DNA from: Shewanella sp. VB17
GTDB lineage: Bacteria > Pseudomonadota > Gammaproteobacteria > Enterobacterales > Shewanellaceae
Assembly: GCF_013248905.1 (NCBI RefSeq)
Contig: NZ_JABRVS010000001.1
Span: 3,658,001-3,722,000, forward strand
DNA length: 64,000 bases
Reading direction: 5' to 3'
Shown: one piece after another, positions 16,789 to 25,754 of the stretch
How positions within the stretch are numbered: the first letter of the stretch is position 1
Layout of the letters: every line of letters starts with the position of its first letter
Notes under the pieces: generated by a model
Seen by the model: only the letters and a program-made list of their open reading frames with translations
Database searches by the model: none
What the model was told of the DNA's origin: nothing
Position numbers and translations under genes: made by a program

Positions 16789-18198
16789 TTACGCCTTTGT
16801 AATATCCTTCGCACCCCAGTGTGGGAAGTGTTTACGCACTAACGCATTCATTTCTAATTCAAATGTTGAGTAAGGGTGCACTTCTACCGCCTTACCTTCA
16901 AGAGCATGGCGGATCATCCCCGCACCCACGGTGACATTTGTTAACCTATCAATAATGATAAAAGATCCCGTGGTTCGATTCACATCATAGGCATCGAACT
17001 GCACAGGCTCAGTCACCCTAAAGTGACAATGACCGATTTCATTTAGCCCTAACTGCTGCACCGGCTGCTGCGTCAATGTATTCACATCAACTTTGTAATT
17101 GATGGCATCGGCATAACCATAGACCGCTTTACTGCCCATTTTAATGGCGTACTCTCGATCAACACATAACGGCTCTTCCGTCATCCAAACCACATCAGCG
17201 GCAAAATATGTGCTCGAATTCGGTTTATCGTGAGGGCGCACTAACATGTCACCACGACCCACATCAATTTCATCAGTTAATGTCAATGTGACCGACTGCC
17301 CTGCAACCGCTTTTTCAAGTTCACCATCGAACGTGACAATGGATTTAATTTGGCTTTCTTTACCCGATGGCAAAGTCACTATCGTGTCACCCACGCGGAT
17401 CTCTCCTGAAGCCAACGTGCCGCAAAACCCTCTAAAATCCAGATTTGGACGATTAACATATTGCACTTGAAAACGAAAAGACTCGCTATGTTCATGCACT
17501 ACCGAAACGGTATTGAGTAACTTAAGTAAGGTCGACCCCGGGTACCACTTCATGTGCTCACTTTCATTGACCACATTATCCCCTTTCAGTGCCGAGATAG
17601 GCACAAAGCGCACATCGGTAAAGGACAGATCTTTAGCAAACTCACGGTACTCTTTTTTAATGTTTTGATAAACAGTTTGATCGTAATCAACCGCATCCAT
17701 TTTATTGATGGCGATCACCACATGCTTGATACCCAGCAATGAACAAATAAAACTGTGACGACGGGTTTGAACCTGTACACCATGGCGCGCATCGATGAGA
17801 ATAATAGCAAGATCGCTGGTAGATGCGCCGGTCGCCATATTGCGCGTATATTGTTCATGACCTGGCGTATCAGCAATGATAAATTTTCGCAGCTCTGTGG
17901 TGAAATAACGATAAGCCACATCAATGGTGATCCCCTGCTCACGCTCAGATTGAAGTCCGTCCACCAGCAGGGCTAAATCAAATGATTCATCCGTGGTATT
18001 AAAACGTGTAGAGTCTTTTTCAATGGCCGCCATCTGATCGTCAAAAATCATTTTGCTGTCGAATAACAAGCGGCCAATTAACGTAGACTTACCATCATCG
18101 ACACTGCCACAGGTCAGTACCCTTAGCATATCTTTATTTTCGTGAAGCTTTAGGTACTCTTCAATGTCTGCTGCAATCAAATTAGAATCGGTGGTCAT
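16789..18198 (-). CDS. cysN: Sulfate adenylyltransferase subunit 1 (GTPase)
   Basis: 469 residues from the ATG at 18198, preferred over 18237 because GGAG lies eight bases upstream. It is an EF-Tu-type GTPase with GSVDDGKS at 31-38, DTPGHEQYTRNM, and NKMD, followed by two beta-barrel domains. It couples GTP hydrolysis to APS formation by CysD. It is 266 bp downstream of cysD. That spacer holds a weak AT-rich hairpin (18443-18452 with 18462-18471) overlapping the cysD stop. Confidence 0.95.
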   Translation of the reverse strand: MTTDSNLIAADIEEYLKLHENKDMLRVLTCGSVDDGKSTLIGRLLFDSKMIFDDQMAAIEKDSTRFNTTDESFDLALLVDGLQSEREQGITIDVAYRYFTTELRKFIIADTPGHEQYTRNMATGASTSDLAIILIDARHGVQVQTRRHSFICSLLGIKHVVIAINKMDAVDYDQTVYQNIKKEYREFAKDLSFTDVRFVPISALKGDNVVNESEHMKWYPGSTLLKLLNTVSVVHEHSESFRFQVQYVNRPNLDFRGFCGTLASGEIRVGDTIVTLPSGKESQIKSIVTFDGELEKAVAGQSVTLTLTDEIDVGRGDMLVRPHDKPNSSTYFAADVVWMTEEPLCVDREYAIKMGSKAVYGYADAINYKVDVNTLTQQPVQQLGLNEIGHCHFRVTEPVQFDAYDVNRTTGSFIIIDRLTNVTVGAGMIRHALEGKAVEVHPYSTFELEMNALVRKHFPHWGAKDITKA

Positions 18199-18464
18199 AC
18201 ATACTCCGTAAATTTTGTTTTTCAAACTATGAATCATGGCCGATAGCTCCCTTGTCTCATCAAGCCAAAGTTAACCTTGTGGTTTGGAGAGGTAACCAAT
18301 ATCGATGCCAATGTCAATTTGAGTTCGAGCTTCAGCCAAAGAAGATCTAGCGAATGTCCAATTAACTGCTCAACTGATAGCTCAAAACTTACCGTTTATA
18401 GCTTTTATTAAAAAAGCTTGCTCACGGCGAGAGCCGAACTGACTTCTAAAATCGCTTTCCAATT

Positions 18465-19370
18465 TTAGAAGTAGCCTTCCATTTTCTTCTTCTCCATCGA
18501 ACCCGCAGAGTCATTGTCGATAACCCGGCCTTGACGTTCAGAGGTGGTACAAAGCAACATTTCTTGAATAATTTCAGGCAAGGTGGTGGCGACTGATTCA
18601 ACCGCCCCCGTTAACGGATAACAACCCAAGGTTCTAAAGCGCACCATCTTAGTTTGCACCTCTTCATCACCTTCTATCGGCATACGGGCATCATCAACCA
18701 TGATCAAAGTGCCATCGCGCTCAACAACGGGGCGAGGCTTTGCCAGATAAAGCGAAGGGATCTCAATGCCTTCTAGATAGATATACTGCCAAATATCCAG
18801 CTCAGTCCAATTGGATAACGGGAACACTCGTATGCTCTCTCCTTTATCAACCTTGCCGTTGTATATATTCCAAAGTTCTGGGCGTTGATTTTTCGGATCC
18901 CATCGATGCTGACTGTCGCGAAATGAGTACACTCGCTCTTTAGCACGAGATTTTTCTTCATCACGGCGCGCTCCACCAAAAGCGGCATCAAAACCGTGTT
19001 TATCTAACGCTTGCTTAAGCCCTTGGGTTTTCATGATATCGGTATGCTTAGCACTGCCATGAGTAAACGGACTGATGTTCATCTCGACACCGCGAGGATT
19101 CTTATGCACAATAAGATCAAAACCATGTTTGTTAGCCATTTGATCTCGAAACTCAATCATTTCCTTGAATTTCCAATTGGTATCCACATGCATTAATGGA
19201 AAAGGGATTTTTCCCGGATAGAAGGCTTTACGCGCCAGATGTAAGAGAACCGACGAATCTTTACCGACCGAATAAAGCATCACAGGATTATCAAATTCGG
19301 CGGCAACCTCACGCATAATTTGAATGGATTCAGCTTCAAGCTGTTTGAGATGGGTTTGGTATGTCGACAT
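18465..19370 (-). CDS. cysD: Sulfate adenylyltransferase subunit 2
   Basis: 301 residues, full length. The PP-loop reads YSVGKDSSVLLHL near residue 35, with GGARRDEEKSRAKER and the C-terminal SERQGRVID typical of CysD. It adenylates sulfate to APS with CysN. It is the first gene of the sulfate operon on this strand, so the promoter should lie in 19371-19600. I could not pick a convincing -35/-10 or CysB site there. Confidence 0.95.
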   Translation of the reverse strand: MSTYQTHLKQLEAESIQIMREVAAEFDNPVMLYSVGKDSSVLLHLARKAFYPGKIPFPLMHVDTNWKFKEMIEFRDQMANKHGFDLIVHKNPRGVEMNISPFTHGSAKHTDIMKTQGLKQALDKHGFDAAFGGARRDEEKSRAKERVYSFRDSQHRWDPKNQRPELWNIYNGKVDKGESIRVFPLSNWTELDIWQYIYLEGIEIPSLYLAKPRPVVERDGTLIMVDDARMPIEGDEEVQTKMVRFRTLGCYPLTGAVESVATTLPEIIQEMLLCTTSERQGRVIDNDSAGSMEKKKMEGYF

Positions 19371-19773
19371 ATCGATTTCCGTATAGGCCCTACCTATTCA
19401 ATATTGAACAGGAACGCACTTAAGTTAACTAATTATCATGAGTTGATAATAACAGTCACCAACAAGATTAAAAGTTATTAAAGAGTGAAAACCTATACCG
19501 AAAATGAATATGAAGTACTGATAAGGAATAGCGAGGGCTGAGCTTTACCATTTCCTAAGTCAAGATCCCCCTTTTATACCAGTAGAACCATTGGCAAGAA
19601 GAACTCGCTGATTTTTTGAAAGAGATGGGAGAAAAAGATAATGGATAGTGGATAGTGGATAGTGGCATAGTGGTATCAATTTATAGGTAAAACTAGGTTC
19701 GTTTTAGCTTTATCTAGCTCGAATCACCCCATACATATATACTATTTTCTAACGAGACATTACCCTAAGCATC
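19371..19773. other. Intergenic region upstream of cysD with a small tandem repeat
   Basis: Apart from the expected cysD promoter, I see no gene. A 7-bp tandem repeat GGATAGT occurs three times in a row at 19643-19663, followed by a degenerate copy (GGCATAGT). Confidence 0.5.
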
Positions 19774-20170
19774 ATGAATGACATTCGAAACAACACTGCA
19801 AAAAATAATCTAACTGGCAGAAAGTGATCCCAACATTGATGCCCTTTGGCTTTATGGCTCTAAAGCTAATGCTAGTGCAAACAGCGACATTGATTTAGCA
19901 GTGATATTCAATTTTCATCTAGATAACATCTTAGAGCGTCGTTTACGACCAGAACTCCTCGCGCTAGAATGGCAAAACCAATTACAGCTCCCCGAAAATG
20001 GTTTGTCTGTTTTAGACATGGAGCATGCGGCAATACCTATCTCAATGGGGGTGCTACAAACGGGTAAGCTACTCATAAACAAAAACCCAACACACGAATT
20101 TACCTGTTCTCGTCGGATCATGTCGATGTGGGAGTTGGACTATCAATACCATTATAAGGTTTATGGATAA
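19774..20170 (+). pseudogene. Frameshifted MNT-type nucleotidyltransferase (antitoxin of a MNT/HEPN pair)
   Basis: An ATG at 19774 reads 13 codons (MNDIRNNTAKNNL) and meets a stop. In the +1 frame, starting right after, the sequence continues LAESDPNIDALWLYGSKA and SDIDLAV, the G-S-x(n)-D-x-D core of MNT nucleotidyltransferases, and stays open to 20170. A TAA at 19811 blocks the second frame upstream, so no normal start serves it. A single base change near 19800-19813 explains both. The stop overlaps the start of the neighbouring hepT (ATGGATAA), the usual pairing. In intact systems MntA AMPylates and neutralises HepT. Confidence 0.75.
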
Positions 20171-20946
20171 AACAGCATGGATAATACTTATACCCAAACT
20201 ACCTCAAGATGCAGAATTCAGCACGTCGAGAAGTGACAGAGTTCAAGGGCGTTAATTGCTCCTGCATTAACGACATTCCCACCATCCATGGCGGTCTTCA
20301 TGAAATTGATGGACTCGTTATTCTCGGCTCGGGCATCCTGCTTCGCCCTAGCTCCTGAATCCGTTCAGTCGTAATTCAATATTTCATAACGAAGAAATAG
20401 GTTGCTTCTCGCCATGCCCTGCGGGAGTTTCCATAGAATACCCGCATTGCGTTAGTGTTATCCATTGTCTCAATCACTGCCTTATTCAGCCATACTATGG
20501 GACTCTGAAACGAGCACCTTGAAGTGGCTTGGGTATATATAGATTCAATGTGAACTCATTTAGCACAATTAGAAAGTGAGCTAAATGGTCTGAGCACTAT
20601 CGTAAAAACACGCTCCATGGGACAATACGAATACCGCGCGGCAGAACGTAGTTTACAGATCACCATCGAAGCTTGTATCGGAATAGCAAAGCATTGGTGC
20701 AAGCACTTAGACCAAGTGGCCCCAACCAGTGCATACCAAGCTTTTGAACGCTTAGTGGAACATGGTGTTATTCAAGACAATAAGACCCAATGGAAGCACA
20801 TTATCGGTATGCGAAATGCCCTAGTGCATGACTATTTAAATATCGACCACAAGGTTATTGAATACCTCTTATCATCGGAGCACCACCACTCACTGTTTGT
20901 TTTTGCCCGCTTAGGGCTAACAGCACTTACACAACAACAAAGTTAA
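20163..20946 (+). pseudogene. HepT-like HEPN toxin gene split by a MITE and a nonsense codon
   Basis: The reading frame begins at ATG 20163, overlapping the antitoxin stop, and reads MDKTAWII before running into a MITE (20189-20537). Removing exactly these 349 bp rejoins the frame to LIDSM-stop-THLAQLESELNGLS, open to 20946. The stop is TGA at 20551-20553. The C-terminal part is a clear HEPN domain with RNALVHDY, the R-x4-H-x-Y ribonuclease motif. An internal ATG at 20617 could yield at most a 109-residue fragment without the first helix. The gene is therefore probably dead, like its partner. Confidence 0.75.
20189..20537. mobile_element. 349-bp MITE with 24-bp terminal inverted repeats
   Basis: The ends 20189-20212 and 20514-20537 are inverted repeats matching at 20 of 24 positions, each starting TATACCCAA. 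The element has no coding capacity. Removing it restores the hepT frame up to a later stop codon, which fixes both its boundaries and its status as an insertion. The TATA ends suggest a TA-type target, as used by IS630/Tc1-like or related transposases that would move it in trans. No second copy was noticed in this window. Confidence 0.8.
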
Positions 20947-21040
20947 GCAGAAACAAGCAGGCATAGCTGAAATGAACACTGTGCTTACGGATAACGGAAC
21001 ACTGACGGTTAAAGAAAGTGTATAGAATAAGTCTGTTTCG

Positions 21041-21074
21041 AAGGCTGTCATAGGCTCTTTGGGAGCCGGGCCTT
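21041..21074. terminator. Possible terminator downstream of galU
   Basis: Nested inverted repeats: AAGGC (21041-21045) with GCCTT (21070-21074), enclosing GGCTC (21053-21057) with GAGCC (21063-21067). It lies between the convergent hepT remnant and galU. No clear T-run follows on the galU strand. Confidence 0.35.
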
Positions 21075-21085
21075 CTTAGCTTAGC

Positions 21086-21973
21086 CTAACTTTCACCCAC
21101 TAAATCCTTCACGTTTTTAAGAAACTCAGTACCAAGCTTCTCATTTCTCAGCCCATATTCGACAAATGCTGTCATATATCCAAGTTTATCTCCACAATCA
21201 TGGGATTTACCCGCCATATGAAATGCCTCAACCGTATCTGATTTAATCAGCATATCAATAGCATCGGTTAATTGAATTTCATCCCCTGCACCTGTTGGTG
21301 TTTTAGCAAGTAAGTCCCAAATTTTATCTGAAAGAACATAACGACCAACAACCGCCAAGTTTGAAGGCGCATCATTCATTGCTGGTTTCTCCACCACAGC
21401 AGTGATTTTAGCTGAATCACCAGGTCCAATATCAACGCCAGCACAATCTGCAATGCCGTATTTATTCACCTCTTCGATTGCCACTGGCGCAACCATTATC
21501 TGGCTAGATTCAGTCAAATTGTAACGCTTTATCATCGCCGCTAAATTTTCACTGGTTTGATCAGCGCTATATTCATCCAAAATAACGTCAGGTAACACGA
21601 CTGCAAACGGATGATTGCCAATACAAGGTTTTGCACATAGCACTGCATGACCTAAGCCTTTAGCTTCACCTTGACGGACATGCATAATCGTCACTCCTTT
21701 AGGGCAAATTGCCTGTACTTCTTCAAGTAGCTGACGCTTCACGCGCTTCTCCAGTGTCGATTCTAATTCATATGAGGTATCAAAATGATTTTCTATTGCA
21801 TTTTTGCTCGCATGAGTAACCAATACAATTTCTTTGACACTTGCTTTAACACATTCATCAACAATATATTGAATCAAGGGTTTATCAACTAAAGGCAACA
21901 TCTCTTTTGGAATCGCTTTGGTCGCTGGTAGCATACGTGTACCAAGTCCAGCAACGGGAATAACAACTTTCAT
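21086..21973 (-). CDS. galU: UTP-glucose-1-phosphate uridylyltransferase
   Basis: 295 residues, usual GalU length. It opens with VIPVAGLGTRMLPATKAIPKEMLP-type catalytic loop (G-L-G-T-R at 9-13) and contains VLPDVILDE and the VEKP motif. It makes UDP-glucose from UTP and glucose-1-phosphate. AAGGAG precedes the ATG. It lies 78 bp after ugd on the same strand, so the pair turns glucose-1-phosphate into UDP-glucuronate for polysaccharide synthesis. Confidence 0.95.
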   Translation of the reverse strand: MKVVIPVAGLGTRMLPATKAIPKEMLPLVDKPLIQYIVDECVKASVKEIVLVTHASKNAIENHFDTSYELESTLEKRVKRQLLEEVQAICPKGVTIMHVRQGEAKGLGHAVLCAKPCIGNHPFAVVLPDVILDEYSADQTSENLAAMIKRYNLTESSQIMVAPVAIEEVNKYGIADCAGVDIGPGDSAKITAVVEKPAMNDAPSNLAVVGRYVLSDKIWDLLAKTPTGAGDEIQLTDAIDMLIKSDTVEAFHMAGKSHDCGDKLGYMTAFVEYGLRNEKLGTEFLKNVKDLVGES

Positions 21974-22051
21974 GTTGCTCCTTAACGCAAAGAGCTTAAC
22001 TAAGTTAAGCTCTGGAATTATTTATGGTAAAATCGGTTAAAAAGTCACTAT

Positions 22052-23221
22052 TTACGTATCATGGCCAAACAAATCACGTGTATAAATTTTCTCGGCTACA
22101 TCTTCAAGCTCTTCAACCATGCGATTTGATACAATAACATCGGACATCTGTTTAAACTCAGTGAGGTCTTTGACCACTCGGGAGTGAAAAAATTCTTTAT
22201 CCTCAAGCACAGGTTCATAAACAACGACTTCAACACCTTTCGCTTTAATCCGTTTCATAATACCTTGAATCGACGAGGCTCTAAAGTTATCTGAACCGCT
22301 TTTCATGATTAACCGATAAATACCGACTACGGTAGGATTTGTCTTAAGAATCGCACTGGCAACAAAGTCTTTTCGGGTAGTATTGGCATCAACAATGGCC
22401 CCAATTAAGCTGTTAGGCACATCGCTGTAATTTGCACGCAGCTGCTTAGTATCCTTTGGTAAGCAATAACCACCATAACCGAACGACGGATTGTTATAAT
22501 GAGAGCCAATACGAGGGTCTAAACCTACCCCTTCAATAATCTGTCGCGTATGTAGACCGTGAGTTTCAGCGTAAGTATCTAGCTCATTGAAATAAGCGAC
22601 GCGCATCGCTAAATAAGTATTGGAAAACAATTTAACCGCTTCAGCCTCTGTAGAGTCAGTAAACAATAGAGGAATATCTTCTTTTAGTGCCGCGTTTGAT
22701 AATAAATTTGCAAACACTGCCGCACGCTCAGATCGCTCACCTATGATGATGCGTGACGGATGAAGATTATCGTATAATGCCGTCCCTTCACGTAAAAACT
22801 CAGGCGAGAAAATGATATTATCACAGCCAAACTTCTTGCGAACAGACTCAGTAAAGCCAACAGGCACCGTTGACTTAATGACAATAACCGCTGCTGGATT
22901 AATCGCCAACACGTCTTGAATAACCATTTCTACTGAAGTGGTATTAAAATAGTTAGTTTCAGGATCATAGTCTGTCGGCGTAGCCACAATCACATAATCA
23001 GCAGCGGTATAAGCTAATGTTTTATCACAGGTGGCAGTCAGCTTTAATGGCTTATTTAGCAGATAATCTTCAATTTCTTTATCTGCAATAGGAGATTTTT
23101 TATCATTGATTAATGCGACTCTTTCTTCAATGATATCTACAGCAATCACCTCATTATATTGCGATAGTAATACGGCATTTGACAAGCCTACATAACCGGT
23201 ACCGGCGATAGCAATCTTCAT
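22052..23221 (-). CDS. ugd: UDP-glucose 6-dehydrogenase
   Basis: 389 residues, the short Ugd type. The N-terminus MKIAIAGTGYVGLSNAVLL is the NAD-binding Rossmann motif. SPEFLREGTALYDN and FGYGGYCLPKDT hold the substrate-binding region and catalytic Cys. It oxidises UDP-glucose twice to UDP-glucuronate. AAGG lies seven bases before the start. It is co-transcribed with galU. Confidence 0.95.
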   Translation of the reverse strand: MKIAIAGTGYVGLSNAVLLSQYNEVIAVDIIEERVALINDKKSPIADKEIEDYLLNKPLKLTATCDKTLAYTAADYVIVATPTDYDPETNYFNTTSVEMVIQDVLAINPAAVIVIKSTVPVGFTESVRKKFGCDNIIFSPEFLREGTALYDNLHPSRIIIGERSERAAVFANLLSNAALKEDIPLLFTDSTEAEAVKLFSNTYLAMRVAYFNELDTYAETHGLHTRQIIEGVGLDPRIGSHYNNPSFGYGGYCLPKDTKQLRANYSDVPNSLIGAIVDANTTRKDFVASAILKTNPTVVGIYRLIMKSGSDNFRASSIQGIMKRIKAKGVEVVVYEPVLEDKEFFHSRVVKDLTEFKQMSDVIVSNRMVEELEDVAEKIYTRDLFGHDT

Positions 23222-23550
23222 TTTTAACCTTATTTTGTTCTGTATGAGCTCATTCTAGGTGACATTATTCACGGAAAGTCCTAGTTTCTTATTGATCTAA
23301 AGTACTTTAATCTCAGCAATAGCATCATTAAAACCAGTTTGACACTATTAACCTTGAGTGATCACAACTTGATATTTCGATCTGATAACCACTGAATAAC
23401 ATGACTGGAATATGGGCCTTTATTTACCAACAAAGTCACTGCATTAATGACTCAATATGGGGGCATCACAATCAAAGAATAATAACCTAGTCTCAATTCA
23501 AATACCAGAAACACCATGTGAGCAGAGAAGGTCAATCTCACGAACAACAT
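23222..23550. other. Intergenic region between ugd and the pyruvyltransferase operon
   Basis: No gene, repeat or strong hairpin is seen. It should contain the ugd-galU promoter on the minus strand, and the 3' end of the upstream operon. Confidence 0.4.
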
Positions 23551-24693
23551 TTAACAGATCAGTTGATTGACTTTTGCCCACATAGCTTGACTTTGAAGCT
23601 TAAAATGTTCTCTTGCTTGAGACTTTTCAGGCTCATCAACCGTTGCAATTGCTGTAGCTAACACCTGTTTTATTTCAGCTGCAGTGATATGTGGATAAAT
23701 TAAACAATCTGGCTGCAGATACTCTTCATATAAACGCTCATACTTATGACTCCAGCTGGTGCCAAGACATGGAACACCTTGTGATAATGCACTGACGCAT
23801 CCATGAAAACGTGAACACACCACGGCCTTACTCATGCCAATAATCCCTTTGACTTTTAATGGGTCAATTTCGTTTATCAACACAATATCTTCACCCGCGG
23901 TTTGCTGAACTTTGTGACAAATATTCGCATCTTTTTTTCCTTCATGATTGAGCAGTACTGGCTCAAACCCAAGTTCTCTAATCACTGATACCACACTAAT
24001 GAGTACCTCAACATAACTTTTTTTCCACTCACTATGTACATTTCGAATACCTATCATATTGTGATTAGGGATGATTAAAATCCGCTTTTCACCATTGATA
24101 TAATAATCAGGCACAACACCTTCCAACAAATTAGTAAAATCAGGATATTGCACTAAATTATTGCGACGACCAATCACATTAGCGACATGTTCAAAACTGC
24201 TATTTTCACGAGCACAAATCAATGTCGCCTTAGGCAAAGCAGATTTCAAGTACTCAATATCTTGCTTGCGGGTAAAGTCACCTAACGCCTGAGGTAAAAA
24301 TACATACTTTTTACCGTTAGCAGTCAAGCGCCCTATCTCATTGGCCAATAGCTTTATCGATAGCGCGCTCCACTGATCACCGTAAGCAAAACCTGATGCA
24401 TCTAAAACAACATCGATATCGGCTTCAGTAACCAAACCAAATTTTGCTTTCAACGCTCCACGAATAGCGTCAGGAATAACATAACTGAGTCGGTTAACAT
24501 CCAATTTTCCTTTTTTTATCGACAGCTTTTGATAAGCCCCAACGTTAGCACGATCAAGATAAGAGGAATTAGAATTCGGAGCCAATACTAATTCAGAGTC
24601 AGGCCAATAGTTTTTCATTTGCTGCAATACAGCATGTAACATCAACTCAGCACCTTTATTGATAAACTGAATCCCTTTAATTTCAATCATCAT
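23551..24693 (-). CDS. Polysaccharide pyruvyltransferase family protein
   Basis: 380 residues of the CsaB/WcaK/AmsJ family, which transfer pyruvate from phosphoenolpyruvate to sugars of surface polymers. Visible features: IEIKGIQFINKGAELMLHAVLQ at the N-terminus, FVFLPQALGDFT, RENSSFEHV, IIPNHNMIG and SRFHGCVSALSQGVPCLGTSWSHK, the C-terminal donor-site pattern. It overlaps the nitroreductase stop by ATGA, so the two are translationally coupled. Confidence 0.8.
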   Translation of the reverse strand: MMIEIKGIQFINKGAELMLHAVLQQMKNYWPDSELVLAPNSNSSYLDRANVGAYQKLSIKKGKLDVNRLSYVIPDAIRGALKAKFGLVTEADIDVVLDASGFAYGDQWSALSIKLLANEIGRLTANGKKYVFLPQALGDFTRKQDIEYLKSALPKATLICARENSSFEHVANVIGRRNNLVQYPDFTNLLEGVVPDYYINGEKRILIIPNHNMIGIRNVHSEWKKSYVEVLISVVSVIRELGFEPVLLNHEGKKDANICHKVQQTAGEDIVLINEIDPLKVKGIIGMSKAVVCSRFHGCVSALSQGVPCLGTSWSHKYERLYEEYLQPDCLIYPHITAAEIKQVLATAIATVDEPEKSQAREHFKLQSQAMWAKVNQLIC

Positions 24694-25754
24694 AACGTGA
24701 CTTCCTTGACTAATAATCGATCACTTTTCTTTTGCGAGAATGGAATTCCGCCATCGGGATCGGCATAACCCACCGCCAATAACATGACCGGTCTCTGGTG
24801 ATATTTCAAGCACAACTTATCCGCTAATACACGTTCATTAGTTTCAATATCAGGCCAATTAATAGGGCATGTCGATAGCCCTAATGTTTCACATGCAAGC
24901 ATCAACTGCATCGTTGCCAGCGCGCTATCAATATAGATAACATGACGATCACGCTCTGCTGGATAAGCATCTAAATTAGCAACCACCACAATAATGCAGG
25001 GCAAATTATCAGCAAAACCAACCGTACCCATGGCGCACTTAGCAACCTCAGCCACCTTTGTTGAATCGCTCACCACATGAAACTCATAAGGTTGACGATT
25101 ACAAGCTGAAGGAGCTAAAGTCGCCGCCTGAACCGCTTTGCGTATTAGTGCCATATCAACTGCTTTATCTTGGTACCAACGCACCGAACGACGACGGGTA
25201 AAAAGCGTCATAATGGCTTCATAATCGAGCGGACAATCCGGTAAGGTTTTATGAATATAAGGTAAGCAACCTTTGGCTTGCACTTTATTCTCAACCGCTA
25301 AAAACAATTCGTTAGCCATATTGATCCTCGGCCCATAACCAACCACAGAAAAATACTCTGTTAACACGTCGGTAGCCCAACTTAATTCATCAATACACGC
25401 ATCTGGCGCTACATTAACCTTAATAAAACTGTCTAGGGTTTCCAAAATATAATTTTCGGCAAACACCTTACGCCTTGGGCGCATGATCAACCCCTTCTCG
25501 AGCCGATGAATATTTCTTCTTAATAAAGCACTACTTTGCCCGCACTCAACTAAAGAGCGGTGATAAGCTAAACGCCCCTGTAACACGGCTTTATGCTCCC
25601 GATAAAACTGTCGACTAAAAAAACAATAAAACAAAGAGGCCAAGAAACCATTCAAAGCAAATAAGGTCAAAAAAGCCATGTTCACACACGTCAGCCATTG
25701 CTTTATTCTGTGCTTAACACTGGCAGGGATCTGTCTCAATATAAACGTCTTCAT
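24690..25754 (-). CDS. Nitroreductase-family flavoprotein with a membrane-bound N-terminus
   Basis: 354 residues. A hydrophobic segment at about 28-48 precedes a linker. The FMN-binding nitroreductase fold takes up about 195-350 (RRRSVRWYQDKAVDMALI, APSACNRQPYEFHVVSD, ALGLSTCPINWPD-like TLGLSTCPINWPD). The family is certain, the substrate is not. It is immediately followed by the pyruvyltransferase and preceded with no gap by a flippase, so it probably modifies a polymer precursor or redox partner in this small operon. Confidence 0.75.
   Translation of the reverse strand: MKTFILRQIPASVKHRIKQWLTCVNMAFLTLFALNGFLASLFYCFFSRQFYREHKAVLQGRLAYHRSLVECGQSSALLRRNIHRLEKGLIMRPRRKVFAENYILETLDSFIKVNVAPDACIDELSWATDVLTEYFSVVGYGPRINMANELFLAVENKVQAKGCLPYIHKTLPDCPLDYEAIMTLFTRRRSVRWYQDKAVDMALIRKAVQAATLAPSACNRQPYEFHVVSDSTKVAEVAKCAMGTVGFADNLPCIIVVVANLDAYPAERDRHVIYIDSALATMQLMLACETLGLSTCPINWPDIETNERVLADKLCLKYHQRPVMLLAVGYADPDGGIPFSQKKSDRLLVKEVTL

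Noticed and set aside
18199..18464. A missing gene between cysD and cysN
   Set aside because: No open frame of coding character; only a weak hairpin overlapping the cysD stop.
19643..19663. Tandem GGATAGT repeat as a CRISPR or iteron array
   Set aside because: Only three 7-bp units, no spacers, no replication gene nearby.
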